Below are positions 42,876 through 52,494 of a DNA stretch of 64,000 nt, piece by piece. Positions within the stretch are counted from its first letter, which is position 1, and each line of letters begins with the position of its first letter. The stretch covers positions 186,001 to 250,000 of the forward strand of contig NZ_VSEY01000012.1 in assembly GCF_008086045.1 (NCBI RefSeq), written 5' to 3'. The stretch comes from Nonomuraea sp. PA05 (GTDB taxonomy: Bacteria; Actinomycetota; Actinomycetes; Streptosporangiales; Streptosporangiaceae). Both the position numbers and the translations under genes were made by a program. Below the pieces are notes generated by a model, which was given only the letters and a program-made list of their open reading frames with translations, was not told the DNA's origin and did no database searches.

Positions 42876-45800
42876 TCACACGCCGTAATGCACGAACGAA
42901 CCCCAGAAATAAGGCAGTCCTATCTCTGGGCCGGGAGCGGGTCCTTCGGGGCGGAGGTCCCGCACCCCGGAGGCCCCGCCTGTACCGACGTCGCGCCGCA
43001 AGGTCTCGTACGCGGCATCCCGTGCGTCCTCGTCGAGCGTGCGAACCCAGCGCCGGGCCGAGGTGAGAGCCTGCGTGACGCCGTCGCCCTCTGCCAGACC
43101 CCGATACATCTCCGTCATGAGCAGGGCGGCGGCCTGATCGTCGGCCGGCCACAGCGACACCACCACGTGCCGCGCGCCGGCCGTCACCGCGGCGCGGACC
43201 AGCCCTACGATGTCTCCACCCGCGGTGGCGGTGCCCTTGCCCGTATGGCACGCCGACAGCACCACGAGGTCGGCGCCGAGGTCGAGCCCCATCAGGTCTC
43301 CCACGGTGAGCCGGTCGTCACCGGCGAGCGCGAGATAGCTGCCGTGTGGCGCCAGCTCGTCGACGAGGCCGTGCGTGGCGAGGTGCAGAATGCGGCATCC
43401 CGGCGCCCGTGCCCTGACGGCCTGCTCGGTGGCGTCGTCGCCCGTGAGAAGTCTCGCGTCGCCGAGCATGCCGGCGATCGCCGCCACTTCGGTGGCGCTG
43501 CCACCCAGCGGGTGAAGACCGCGCTGAGGGCTGTACGCCGGGTTGCCCACCAGCAGCGCCGGCCCATTGAGATCCGGCGCGCGTGCGGCCTCCGGGCGGG
43601 CGAGCAGCGCCGCCGAGGGCAGGTGGGAGACGTGGTTGCGCTCTCCCAGCACCTTGCCGCGCCAAGGCAGGGCGTGGAAGGGAAGCAGCGCCAGCGAGCG
43701 GTGCGGCACGACGATCAGGTGGCCGTCGTCCGCGATCATGGACTGGACCGGCTGAAGCAGCAGGTCCGTGAGTCGTTCACCGAGCTGCCGGTCGTACCAG
43801 CCGGTTGCGCACGATTGGTGGAACGTCCTGACGTCGGCGGTCAGGTCGCGCTCGCGAACCCGTACGCGCTGGTGCCGCAGGCCGTCCGAGCCGGCGGCCC
43901 AGACCACCAGGTCCTGTCCGAACGCCTCGTAGTAGAGCAGGACACGGTCGCCGGTCAGTCCGGCGCGCACCTCGTCCCAGTTCGCGCCGGGCCGTCTCTC
44001 CCGCCACCCGGTGAGCACCTGCGGCGCAAGTTCGGCGACCGTCGACTCGGCCGCTTCGAGCTCGTCCTCGACGGCCAGGATCCGGCGCTGGACCTCCTCG
44101 GGCGGCGGCGGATCCGCCGCCGCCCTCGCCACCTCCCTTGCCAGGCCCTCGTAGGCTGCCGCCCAGGCGGAGCCCGCCCGCAGCCACCGGGCTACAGCGT
44201 CGCGCGGCGCACCGTCGGGCAGCGCGTCGAGCGCGTGCAGCAGATCGACGACGAGCCCGCGGCAGCGGTCGGCGAGCTGGAAGGCGTCGCGGACGGCCCG
44301 GTCCGCCTCCACCGGCGAATCGGCCTGGCCGGCCCGCCCGAGGTGGGCCATGACGCCGAAGTGGTACATGGCGGCGACATTGACGTCGTCCGTCATCGAG
44401 GTACGCAGCACCTCCCTGACGAGGCCGGCCGACCTGGTCTCGAAGTCCTCGATGGCACGGGCGCCGTGCGTGACGGCCTCGTCGAAACGACCAAGCGCGG
44501 TGGCAAGCTCCGCGCGGCGCGCGGCGTCGAGCCAGGGCCGCCTGGCCGGTGGTGGCCAGCCCTGCTCGTCGAGGGCCCGCAGCGCGAGTTGCGCCGTCTC
44601 CGGGTCCTCGAGGATGAGGAAGAGCGACACGGCGAAGTCCAGGTGCAGCATCCCGGCTTTCAACAGCGTCATGGTGATCTCGTGAGCCTCGTCCCGCCGG
44701 CCCAGCTCCGCCAGCAGGACGATGCGGAGGATGACGTCGTCGTCGCGCAGCGCGTCCAGCGCCTCCTGGAGGTGCAGCCGGGATTCCCTGCGGCGTCCCG
44801 CCTGTTCGTCTCGCCGTCCCTCGTAGCGCAGGATCAGCGGGTGCGCCTGCCGAGCGGCCTCGAGCGTCGCGGCGAGGGCCTGCTCGACCCTGGCGGGGCG
44901 CTGCCGGATGCGCCCCGCGGCGTCCGCGACCGCGTTCAGGTACGCGGCCGCGACTCTCTTGAGATCCGGATCGGCGCTGCTCTCCGCCACGTTGTCGAGC
45001 TCGTTCACCACGTCGGCGGCCCGCGTCCACGCCAGGGCGTCGACGGGTCCGGTGCCCAGTCCCGCCACGTGCCGCGCAGCCTCCCCTGCGAGCAGCACGG
45101 TCGAGGCGAAGCGGAAGTTGGCCTCGCTGATCAGGTCGATCAGGTCACGCCCGGCCAAGGTCCGCTCCTGGGGGGCGTCGGCGAGGGCGGCGAGCCGCCG
45201 GGCCAGCCGCATGCCCCGCATGGCGGGCAGGGACGGCCCGTTCTCCCGCAGCTTGCGTGCCCTGGCCAGCAGCAGCCGTACGATGCCCTGTGCGAACCCG
45301 TCGCCGCCCTCGGCACGGCTCCACGCCGCCAGAGCGTCCATCTCGTCGAGGGGCACGTCCTCACCGGCGTCGAGCCGGTCGAGGAGCAGGTGCGTCTCCA
45401 TGACGCGGCGCAGGGCCGACCGCCCGGAGCCGGCCGCCGCCTCGACGGCCCGCCGCAGCAGGGGCGCCGGGTCGCCACCCGCGTCCTCTCGCGTGAGGCA
45501 GGCCAGCCGCAGCGTGACCGCCGCGCGCCCGGCAGCGGCTCCCGCGCTCGTGTAAAGCTCCTCCGCACGCAGGTAGTGCCGCCGGGCCGACGAGGGGTCG
45601 GCGGCGGGCAGCGTGACCTCGACAGGAAGCCGGGTCAGCGACAGGGACAGGATGTCCGGATGTGAGGCCGGGGCCAGGGCCCAGTCCCCTTCGGTGAGCG
45701 CGATATGCGCGTTCATCAACGGATCGTCCCCCGCCAGCCGCTGGGCCTCGGCGAGAGGGGCCGCCACGTCCTGCGTGCTGCCCGCACGCCTGGCCACGTC

Positions 45801-46325
45801 GGCCTGCACAAGGCGCAGGTAGCAGAGCGCGTCCCGCGAGGCCAGCCGTTCGCCTAGCTCCTGGAACTCCTTGTACACGGCGGACATGTCCTCGTCGGCG
45901 CCCGCGAGCACGTTCTCGGCCACCGCCCGCGACCACTGTATGAACGGGATCGCGCGTGCCGCGACCTGGACGACGAGGTCGGCTCCCGGGTCCGCCGGCG
46001 CCGGGACAGGCCCGGCATCGGGCAGCGTCCCCTGAGGCGCCCCTCCGCCCGGATAGAGGTGAACGTCGGCCGTGCGGGCGGCCAGCCGCAGCGCCGCCGC
46101 GACCTCCAGCACCTCGACGGGCCCCCGCAGGCCGTCGAGGACACGCAGGGCGCGTTTGGGCTCTCCGGCGGCGATCGCCGCAGCCGCGACGACCAGCGGG
46201 CGCTCGGCTTCGGGGATCGCGGCCAGGACGGTTGATCGGCCCTCCTCTCTCAGGAGGGGTGTGATGCCGTCACCGTGACGTTCCGTCAGGAGCAGCGATA
46301 CAAGCAGATCGGTCGAGTGAAGCAT
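42876..46325 (-). CDS. CHAT-domain protease with long helical N-terminal region
   Basis: 1149 residues. The C-terminal 330 or so residues are a CHAT (caspase HetF-associated with TPR) domain: catalytic His985 in ILHLATHGLVDE, catalytic Cys1026 in LVVLSACHTGKG, then the usual VVVSLWPADDQAAALLM helix and an end at PYFWGSFVHYG. Residues 1-790 are almost wholly alpha-helical with TPR-like pairs (for example DEAVTHGARAIEDF), as expected for a sensor or partner-binding arm. Bacterial CHAT proteins cleave partners to trigger cell death or immunity. The ATG has GGGAGG seven bases upstream and lies 15 bases after the solo HTH gene. No target protein is obvious. Confidence 0.9.
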   Translation of the reverse strand: MLHSTDLLVSLLLTERHGDGITPLLREEGRSTVLAAIPEAERPLVVAAAAIAAGEPKRALRVLDGLRGPVEVLEVAAALRLAARTADVHLYPGGGAPQGTLPDAGPVPAPADPGADLVVQVAARAIPFIQWSRAVAENVLAGADEDMSAVYKEFQELGERLASRDALCYLRLVQADVARRAGSTQDVAAPLAEAQRLAGDDPLMNAHIALTEGDWALAPASHPDILSLSLTRLPVEVTLPAADPSSARRHYLRAEELYTSAGAAAGRAAVTLRLACLTREDAGGDPAPLLRRAVEAAAGSGRSALRRVMETHLLLDRLDAGEDVPLDEMDALAAWSRAEGGDGFAQGIVRLLLARARKLRENGPSLPAMRGMRLARRLAALADAPQERTLAGRDLIDLISEANFRFASTVLLAGEAARHVAGLGTGPVDALAWTRAADVVNELDNVAESSADPDLKRVAAAYLNAVADAAGRIRQRPARVEQALAATLEAARQAHPLILRYEGRRDEQAGRRRESRLHLQEALDALRDDDVILRIVLLAELGRRDEAHEITMTLLKAGMLHLDFAVSLFLILEDPETAQLALRALDEQGWPPPARRPWLDAARRAELATALGRFDEAVTHGARAIEDFETRSAGLVREVLRTSMTDDVNVAAMYHFGVMAHLGRAGQADSPVEADRAVRDAFQLADRCRGLVVDLLHALDALPDGAPRDAVARWLRAGSAWAAAYEGLAREVARAAADPPPPEEVQRRILAVEDELEAAESTVAELAPQVLTGWRERRPGANWDEVRAGLTGDRVLLYYEAFGQDLVVWAAGSDGLRHQRVRVRERDLTADVRTFHQSCATGWYDRQLGERLTDLLLQPVQSMIADDGHLIVVPHRSLALLPFHALPWRGKVLGERNHVSHLPSAALLARPEAARAPDLNGPALLVGNPAYSPQRGLHPLGGSATEVAAIAGMLGDARLLTGDDATEQAVRARAPGCRILHLATHGLVDELAPHGSYLALAGDDRLTVGDLMGLDLGADLVVLSACHTGKGTATAGGDIVGLVRAAVTAGARHVVVSLWPADDQAAALLMTEMYRGLAEGDGVTQALTSARRWVRTLDEDARDAAYETLRRDVGTGGASGVRDLRPEGPAPGPEIGLPYFWGSFVHYGV

Positions 46326-46340
46326 TGGGCCTCCCGCGGC

Positions 46341-46583
46341 TCAGTCATGGCGGGCGGTGATCGGGAATGCGAGCAAGCCGAGCGCGTACCCCCTCAGCAC
46401 GGCCGTGAGCCGGTCAGAGGTGCGGAGCTTGCGGTAGAGGTTCTCCTGGTGCTTGCCGACGGTGCGAGGCGAGACGCCGAGACGCCGGGCCATCTCCTTG
46501 GCCGTCAGCCCTTCGGCGAGCAGCCGGAGCACGCTGTGTTCGCGTGGGGTCAGCCGCGGCCGGGTCTGTGGTGTGGTCGTCAC
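46341..46583 (-). CDS. Solo LuxR-type HTH protein
   Basis: 80 residues, little more than a LuxR/GerE helix-turn-helix: LTPREHSVLRLLAEGLTAKEMARRLGVSPRTVGKHQENLYRKL, with the invariant Thr-Pro-Arg-Glu start and V-x-x-H-x-x-N-x-x-x-K-L recognition helix. There is no receiver or ATPase domain. It may dimerise on DNA alone, or compete with the neighbouring LAL regulators. It lies 15 bases upstream of the CHAT gene on the same strand, so it likely helps to set CHAT expression. Confidence 0.85.
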   Translation of the reverse strand: MTTTPQTRPRLTPREHSVLRLLAEGLTAKEMARRLGVSPRTVGKHQENLYRKLRTSDRLTAVLRGYALGLLAFPITARHD

Positions 46584-46690
46584 CTGGTCACCGTCTCGCC
46601 CCAGCGCGTCCGCGTCATGGGGAGAAAGGAGCGAACGTGCCGTACGGCAACCCTTAGCCCCGGCCCGTCCGCTCCTCAGGCGCCCCGGCC

Positions 46691-46915
46691 TCAGCCGGAG
46701 TGGAACCCGATGATCGCCCCGTTGAGATCCATGGTGACGAAGTCGAGCCGCTCGCCGTTCAGGATGATGGTGAGCGGGTTCCCGTGATAGACGACCCCGA
46801 TGGACAGCGGCTTCTTCAGGTCCATCGCCTTGATGATGTCCTCGGTGAGCGCCGTGGGATCGGTGCCTTCCTGCAGGTCGAACGACTTCCCGTACAGATG
46901 GATTTTGCTTGCCAT
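46691..46915 (-). CDS. Small protein of unknown function (74 residues)
   Basis: MASKIHLYGKSFDLQEGTDP begins a compact alpha/beta protein; a helix LTEDIIKAMDL is followed by three strands (LSIGVVYHGN, LTIILNGERLDFVTM, GAIIGFHS). No family is recognised. The ATG is preceded by GAGAGGAAAG. It lies 42 bases after the LAL regulator and about 110 bases before the solo HTH gene. A regulatory or substrate role within this gene set is possible but unsupported. Confidence 0.65.
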   Translation of the reverse strand: MASKIHLYGKSFDLQEGTDPTALTEDIIKAMDLKKPLSIGVVYHGNPLTIILNGERLDFVTMDLNGAIIGFHSG

Positions 46916-46957
46916 GGTGCTTTCCTCTCTGGTGATTGCGATGGGATCGACTGAGGA

Positions 46958-49933
46958 TCAGGGATCGACGAGGCCGTGCCGGCGCGCCGTGACCGCGGCC
47001 GCGCCGCGGGTGGTGGCGCCGAGCTTGGCCATGATGTGCGACACGTGCACGCTCGCCGTCTTCTCGGTGATGAACAGAGCACGCGCGATCTGCCGGTTGC
47101 TCTGTCCCTGCGCCAGGTGCCTGAGCACCTCGCGCTCGCGCCGGGTCAGCCCGAACGGGTCGGGCACCTGTTGCGGCGGCGGCCGGTGACCGGCGTCCAC
47201 GCTCACCCGCGCCGCCACGGCCATGGCCATGACCTCGGCGCGCAGCGGCTCCGCGCCGACCCGCGCGGCGATGCGGGCGGCCTCGCCCAGGGGCTCCGCA
47301 GCGGCCCGGCGGTCACCGAGCTCGATCGCCGCCTCGCCCTGCCGCCATCGCGCATAGGCGGCCGGGTACGGGCGCCGCAGCGACAGCCAGGACTCCGCGA
47401 CCGCCTCCCACGCGTTGACGTCGTACCGGCCGGCCAGCCGGGCACTCTCCGCCCGGCACAGCGCCAGGGTCGCCGACATCTCGGGCAGCGGGGCCCCCTC
47501 CGCGCCGAGCGCCGCGGCCTCTGCCTGAGACAGGAGCCGGCCGCCCGCCTCCACGACCTGGTCGATCGCCGCCTGGTCAGGCCTGGGTAGCGAGCGCAGC
47601 CGCCGTGCCTCGTCTGCCGTCACCCGCAGTCCCATGGCACACAGCCGCAGCGCGAAGCCACCATGATCGCCGTGTGCCGTGGCGGCGAGCCCGTTGTCCA
47701 CGCAGCCGAGAGCCCGCGTGTGCTGTCCACGCCAGAGCGCCAGCTCGGCCCACAGCACGTGCAGCGGTCCCGCGAACTGCGGCTCGTCAAGCCGGGCGGC
47801 GACCGAGCCTGCCTCGTTCAACCGCGCCTCGGCCGCGGCGAAGGTGCCACGCCCGATCTCGATCTCGGACCGGACGATCTGCAGGTAGAAGTCGAAGCCG
47901 GGCGGCAGGTCCCGGGCACTCGCCGCGCCGGCCACTTCCTCGGCCTCGTTCCACCTGCCCAGCAGCACCAGCACCGAGGCCGCGTTGGCCACCAGCGCGC
48001 CGCCTCCGGTCAGCTCGAGCCCCAGGTCCCGGCCACGGTCCACGCCCCGCCGTGCCACGTCGAGCGCCTCTTCGAGCTCGCCGGTGACCTCCAGGACGTA
48101 CGCCAGGTTCGCGTACGCCCGGAAGACGTCCTCCAGCGTGCCCAGTTCATCGGCGATGTCCGTGGCCGTGCGCAGCGCGGCGGTGCCGGCGTCCGGCGCT
48201 CCCGTCAGGGTGAGCGCGACGCCCATGGTGTTCAGTGCCCGCCCCTCCTCCGCCCGCGCTCCGACGAGACGGGCGATCCGCAGTGCCTCCTCGCTCTGAC
48301 CGATGGCGGCGCGATAGTGTCCGGTTTGCATGAGCGCGGTCGCGTACCCGGCCCGGGTCCACGCCACCTCGGCCGAGGGCGGCTCGCCGGACAGGATCTT
48401 GGTGGCCTCCTCGTACGCGTGCAGCGACTCCTCGCCCCGGCCCAGCTCCCACAGGTAGCGGCCTTTGCGTTCGAGCAGGGTTCCGGCCCGCGCGGCCTCG
48501 CCGTCGTAACTTGACTCGGCCAGGACCTCGTCGAGCAGTTCCACCGCCTCGGAGAGCCGGCCCGACCAGCGGTAGGCGTCGGCGGCCCGGACGAGCAGGT
48601 CCTCGCGGGCCAGCCCAGCGCGGTCCTCGGCGTCCGGCACGCGGGTCCACAGCCGTAGTGCACGGTCATACTGCCGGGCCGCCTCGGCGTAGGCGAAGAC
48701 GGACACCGCCGCCGCTGCGCCGCGTACGGACTCGGCCAGCGCCTGGGGGACATTGTGCGCCTGCTCCCAGTGGTGTGCCAGCTCGGCGGCCATGTTGAGG
48801 CTGTCGGTCTGAGACAGAGCCGGGTCCTCGGTGAGCGCTTCGGCGATCGCGCCGTGCAGCCAGCTTCGGTCGCCGGGCAGCAGTTCGGCGTAGACGGCCT
48901 CCCGCGCCAGCTCGTGACGGTAGCCGTAGGTCTGCCGGGACGGGTTGACGACGAGGATCTGCCGCCCCACGCATTCCTGCAACGTCCGTCTCAGCTCGCG
49001 CTCTCGCAGATCGCACACCCTTGCCAGCAGTGGATGCGTGACCTGCCGGCCCGCTGTCGCGACCACCCGCAGCACCTCCTGCGCGGGCTCGCTGAGCGCC
49101 TCGATCCTGGCCAGCACGACGTCGCGGACGGCGATCGGGACGCCCTCGCCGCCGAGGTCCCGCGCGGCGATCAGCTCCTCGGTGAAGAACGGGTTGCCGT
49201 CCGAACGGTCGAACACCCGATCGGCCAAGTCTCCTGGAGGTTCGCCACCGAGAATGGCCGCCACCAGCTCCCGGTGCCGCTCACGGTCGAGCCGCACCAG
49301 CTCGCAGCGGCGGCAGCGGCCGCTGAGCTCGATGTCGGCCAGCGTGCCTCTGAGCATGTGGCCGGGTAGCAGGTCGTCGGTCCGGTAGGTGAGAACCGTC
49401 AGCACCCGCTCCTCCTGGAGCGTGCGGATGAGGAACACCAGGAGGTCCAGCGTGGAGCGGTCGGCCCACTGCAGGTTCTCCACGGCGAACAGCACGGGTC
49501 CCGTTTCGCTGAGTTCGTCGAGCAGGTGCAGGACCGCCTCGAACAGGCGGCGCTGGGTGCCTTCGCGGGACGGCTCCTGGTCCTCCTCCATCAGGACGGG
49601 GAGGAGCAGCCCGAGCTCGCGCCAGTTGCGCCCGGCCAGCCCGCGCACGGCGGGCGCCCCGAGCTCGCGCACGAGCCTGCGCAGCGCCTCGGTCAGTGGC
49701 GCGTAGGCCATGTCGCCGGCGCCCAGGTTCAGGCACCCGCCGGCCAGGATCCGGGCTCCGGTGCCCGAGGCCCAGGCGGTGAAGTCGCGCAGCAGCCTGG
49801 TCTTGCCCGCCCCGGCCTCGCCGCCGACCACGAAGGCGACCGGAGCACCGCCGCTCGCAGCGCTGAAAGCGTCCCGCAGCATGGCGAGTTGGTCCTCGCG
49901 GCCTACCATCCGGTCGGCTGACAAGAGTGTCAC
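46958..49933 (-). CDS. LAL-type ATPase/LuxR transcriptional regulator
   Basis: 991 residues. The N-terminal ATPase has Walker A GEAGAGKT (38-45) and Walker B LFAVENLQWAD; the middle 600 residues are TPR-like (for example AIGQSEEALRIARLVGARAEEGRAL); the C-terminal HTH is LTRREREVLRHLAQGQSNRQIARALFITEKTASVHVSHIMAKLG. Expected to be an ATP- and ligand-driven transcription activator. It lies 63 bases after the first caspase gene on the same strand, with CHAT farther on, so it is probably the dedicated regulator of these protease genes. A second ATG (residue 9, MVGREDQL) is possible. Confidence 0.92.
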   Translation of the reverse strand: MTLLSADRMVGREDQLAMLRDAFSAASGGAPVAFVVGGEAGAGKTRLLRDFTAWASGTGARILAGGCLNLGAGDMAYAPLTEALRRLVRELGAPAVRGLAGRNWRELGLLLPVLMEEDQEPSREGTQRRLFEAVLHLLDELSETGPVLFAVENLQWADRSTLDLLVFLIRTLQEERVLTVLTYRTDDLLPGHMLRGTLADIELSGRCRRCELVRLDRERHRELVAAILGGEPPGDLADRVFDRSDGNPFFTEELIAARDLGGEGVPIAVRDVVLARIEALSEPAQEVLRVVATAGRQVTHPLLARVCDLRERELRRTLQECVGRQILVVNPSRQTYGYRHELAREAVYAELLPGDRSWLHGAIAEALTEDPALSQTDSLNMAAELAHHWEQAHNVPQALAESVRGAAAAVSVFAYAEAARQYDRALRLWTRVPDAEDRAGLAREDLLVRAADAYRWSGRLSEAVELLDEVLAESSYDGEAARAGTLLERKGRYLWELGRGEESLHAYEEATKILSGEPPSAEVAWTRAGYATALMQTGHYRAAIGQSEEALRIARLVGARAEEGRALNTMGVALTLTGAPDAGTAALRTATDIADELGTLEDVFRAYANLAYVLEVTGELEEALDVARRGVDRGRDLGLELTGGGALVANAASVLVLLGRWNEAEEVAGAASARDLPPGFDFYLQIVRSEIEIGRGTFAAAEARLNEAGSVAARLDEPQFAGPLHVLWAELALWRGQHTRALGCVDNGLAATAHGDHGGFALRLCAMGLRVTADEARRLRSLPRPDQAAIDQVVEAGGRLLSQAEAAALGAEGAPLPEMSATLALCRAESARLAGRYDVNAWEAVAESWLSLRRPYPAAYARWRQGEAAIELGDRRAAAEPLGEAARIAARVGAEPLRAEVMAMAVAARVSVDAGHRPPPQQVPDPFGLTRREREVLRHLAQGQSNRQIARALFITEKTASVHVSHIMAKLGATTRGAAAVTARRHGLVDP

Positions 49934-49996
49934 AGCACGCTCCGTTCACGTGGGTACGAAGGCTCGGCGGGGCCGCTCGGCACGCAGCATGTTTCG

Positions 49997-52468
49997 TCAG
50001 CGTGGGAGAACCTCAAAGGTGAGAGAGACGCCGGGCATGCTCACCGCCTCCCTACCGGTGACGGTGCCGAAGGCCTCCCCGGAGAGCAGGCACGTGCGGT
50101 AGATCGCGACGACGTCAGCCTCCTGCCCGGAAAGGAGCCCGTGCGCCAGATCGATGAACTTCGCGGTGGCGGTCATGGCGGCGATCGCCGGGTCCACGGC
50201 GGCCGATGGTGTGATCACCTGGCCGGCCAGCAGGTCGGCCAGCGGCCGATGGCCCGCCCGGGAGGGAGACAGCCAGATCGCCAGGTCGAGATGATCGCGT
50301 ACGTGGCCATCGAAGAGGACCTGCGGGACGCCGCCCACCCCGGCCGGGCCGGTGAAGGCGTGGTAGGCGACGTGACCGCCGTTCCCGTCAGGTGAGCCCG
50401 TCAGCACGAGCGCGTCCACACGCAGGGCCGCACCGCCCGCGATCGGTTCGGACACCGACAGGTCCGTCAGGCGGAGCGTGACCCCGGCCGGTGGCGGCGT
50501 CGTCGGCTGCGGAGGCAGCACACGCAAGGACCGGTCGGGCAGATCGGCATACCGGAATCGGGTGGCCTCCTCCTGGGGCGGCGGAGCCGGATGCACCATG
50601 ATCGGGAACTGGCGGACCGCGTAGCGGATGCTGTACTGCTGTTCCGACTCCGACTCCTTGAGCTCGCGCCCACCGCCCAGCGCGACCTGGGCGACCACGT
50701 GCCACAGCGGCGACTCATCGCCGCTGATCGCCTTCTGGACGCCCTCCTGCTGCAGGACGCTCAGGTCCTCGGCCCGGTGAGTGACGATCACGATGATCGT
50801 CTCCAGCCGCGGCTTCGTACCGGCGAACCCCTCAGGCCACTCCAGCTCCAGGCCGACGAGCTCCCGGGTCGCGGGGCTGCGGCCCACCCACCATTCCTCG
50901 TCTCTGTCGAGTGCGAGACCTTCGGGGTTGGTGTTGGTGCTGAGGCTGATCCTCCGGCTGACGCCGACGTCGAACATGAAGAAGAACAGCCGGTTGGGGC
51001 TGGTGTTGCGCATCCGCACGTACAGGTGCTCCTGGCAGAAGACCATGTTGCCTGGAGCGGTGATCGGCACCGGCTGCCCGTCGACGACCCGGCCGAACTC
51101 CACCTCGAACGAGGCACCGAGCGCGGAGGTGCCCGTACCTGAGGTCAGTTCCTCAAGCGTCAGGGCCCGCGCGTACCTGTTGAGATCGCGGACCGTACGC
51201 ACGACGCCGGTCATCGCGGTGGCGTCCCGCGGCAGGGTCAGCGCTCCCTGGGGATCGCGCAACTCCACGGTCCCGCCGCTGACGTGCGCGCTGACGGGAA
51301 CGTCCGCCTCGGCGGGTTCCGCGATCCGCACGTGGCTCGCCTCGGCGACGGCAGTGCGCATGGTCTCGGCCTCCGGACCGGTTCCCACGACAGCCACCGG
51401 CCTCCTGCGCATCGACAGCTCCACCGGATGGGCCCGCGCGTTGCGCGGCAACTCGGTGGCGCCGCCCAGGAAGTGCAGTTCCACCACGGCGTCGGTGGAG
51501 GAGACCTGGGTGACCGTCGCCCTGGCGAGGCTGGTCTCCAGCGATTTGAAGGGGGCTCCGGCGGGCTGCACGGCGTAGACGTCCCCCGGCGCCACCCCCG
51601 CGATCCGCCCGGCGGCCAGCCTCACCTGCCCGTCGAGATCCACCTCGACGGGCAGGACTCCGGTGAGGTCGGGGACGTCCGTGGTGAAGGGCAGCCGATC
51701 GTAGGGGCCCTCGGCCCTCGGCCACTGGTTCGGGAACAGACGCCGTACGCGGTAGCGGACCCGGCGGATGATCTCGGCCCAGGTGAGCCCGGCTTGACCG
51801 ACCTCCTCCAGGGTGTCGCTGAGCGCCTCGGTGAACGCGCCGACCACGATGCCGTCGCGGTTCTCGTACTCGTAGGCCGACTCCTCGGGCCCGCAGGCCA
51901 CCAGGCGGACCGCCCACGGGTTGCCCACCGCGTCGCGCCTGCTCCGGACCTGATCGATGACTCCGCGCCTGATCAGGTGCGCCTCGACATCGGCCCACCG
52001 CGCGCGGGGCAGGGCACGCGACACGACCCCCACGTCCCTGGACATCCGCGAGGAGTAACAAGAGTCCCAGATCGTCGTGACGTTCCGCGTCTTCACGGTG
52101 AGCTCCCACTGCAGGAGCGAGAGCTCGGTCGCGGTTATCCCGCGCAGGTCGTCCGGGGTGGACTCCGGATAGTCCGTGGGCACCCACAAACGGTGATCGA
52201 GGGCCGGCGAGTCGCCCGGCCCTGCTTGGGCCCGGACACCGTGACCGGACGCGTAGACGACCACGCAGTGGTCGGAGGTGGCGTCCTCGATCAACTCACG
52301 GTAGGCCGCCACGACCGCGTCCCGGGTCGCCGTCTTCTCCTGATGCCGGCGGATCTCGAACCCCCTGGACTCGAGCAGGCGCTGCATGATGTCGAGGTCA
52401 TGGTGCGGGCCTCTGAGATTGAGGATCTCCGATCCGATCAGCAACGCGACCTTCTCCACGGCCACCAT
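49997..52468 (-). CDS. Caspase-family (C14) protease with DUF4384-like C-terminal region
   Basis: 823 residues. The N-terminal caspase-like domain begins EKVALLIGSEILNLRGPHHDLDIMQRLLESRGFEIR, with catalytic His76 in YASGHGVR and catalytic Cys137 in IWDSCYSSR. Around residues 480-560 is a beta domain (VEFGRVVDG ... EHLYVRMRNTSPNRLFFFMFDVG) that resembles DUF4384. The C terminus (LDLAIWLSPSR ... VAIYRTCLLSGEAFGTVTG) is shared with the second caspase in this window. No signal peptide. The ATG at 52468 abuts its GGAGGAG site, so GTG codons 2 or 4 may be the true start. Likely a signal-activated protease; substrate unknown. Confidence 0.9.
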   Translation of the reverse strand: MVAVEKVALLIGSEILNLRGPHHDLDIMQRLLESRGFEIRRHQEKTATRDAVVAAYRELIEDATSDHCVVVYASGHGVRAQAGPGDSPALDHRLWVPTDYPESTPDDLRGITATELSLLQWELTVKTRNVTTIWDSCYSSRMSRDVGVVSRALPRARWADVEAHLIRRGVIDQVRSRRDAVGNPWAVRLVACGPEESAYEYENRDGIVVGAFTEALSDTLEEVGQAGLTWAEIIRRVRYRVRRLFPNQWPRAEGPYDRLPFTTDVPDLTGVLPVEVDLDGQVRLAAGRIAGVAPGDVYAVQPAGAPFKSLETSLARATVTQVSSTDAVVELHFLGGATELPRNARAHPVELSMRRRPVAVVGTGPEAETMRTAVAEASHVRIAEPAEADVPVSAHVSGGTVELRDPQGALTLPRDATAMTGVVRTVRDLNRYARALTLEELTSGTGTSALGASFEVEFGRVVDGQPVPITAPGNMVFCQEHLYVRMRNTSPNRLFFFMFDVGVSRRISLSTNTNPEGLALDRDEEWWVGRSPATRELVGLELEWPEGFAGTKPRLETIIVIVTHRAEDLSVLQQEGVQKAISGDESPLWHVVAQVALGGGRELKESESEQQYSIRYAVRQFPIMVHPAPPPQEEATRFRYADLPDRSLRVLPPQPTTPPPAGVTLRLTDLSVSEPIAGGAALRVDALVLTGSPDGNGGHVAYHAFTGPAGVGGVPQVLFDGHVRDHLDLAIWLSPSRAGHRPLADLLAGQVITPSAAVDPAIAAMTATAKFIDLAHGLLSGQEADVVAIYRTCLLSGEAFGTVTGREAVSMPGVSLTFEVLPR

Positions 52469-52494
52469 CTCCTCCGTCGTGGAATCCCGAAAAT

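Noticed and set aside
46341..46583. Treating the 80-residue HTH protein as a fragment of a broken LAL gene
   Set aside because: It has its own ATG and stop, complete HTH, and no frame remnants of an ATPase or TPR region upstream; a solo regulator is the simpler reading.
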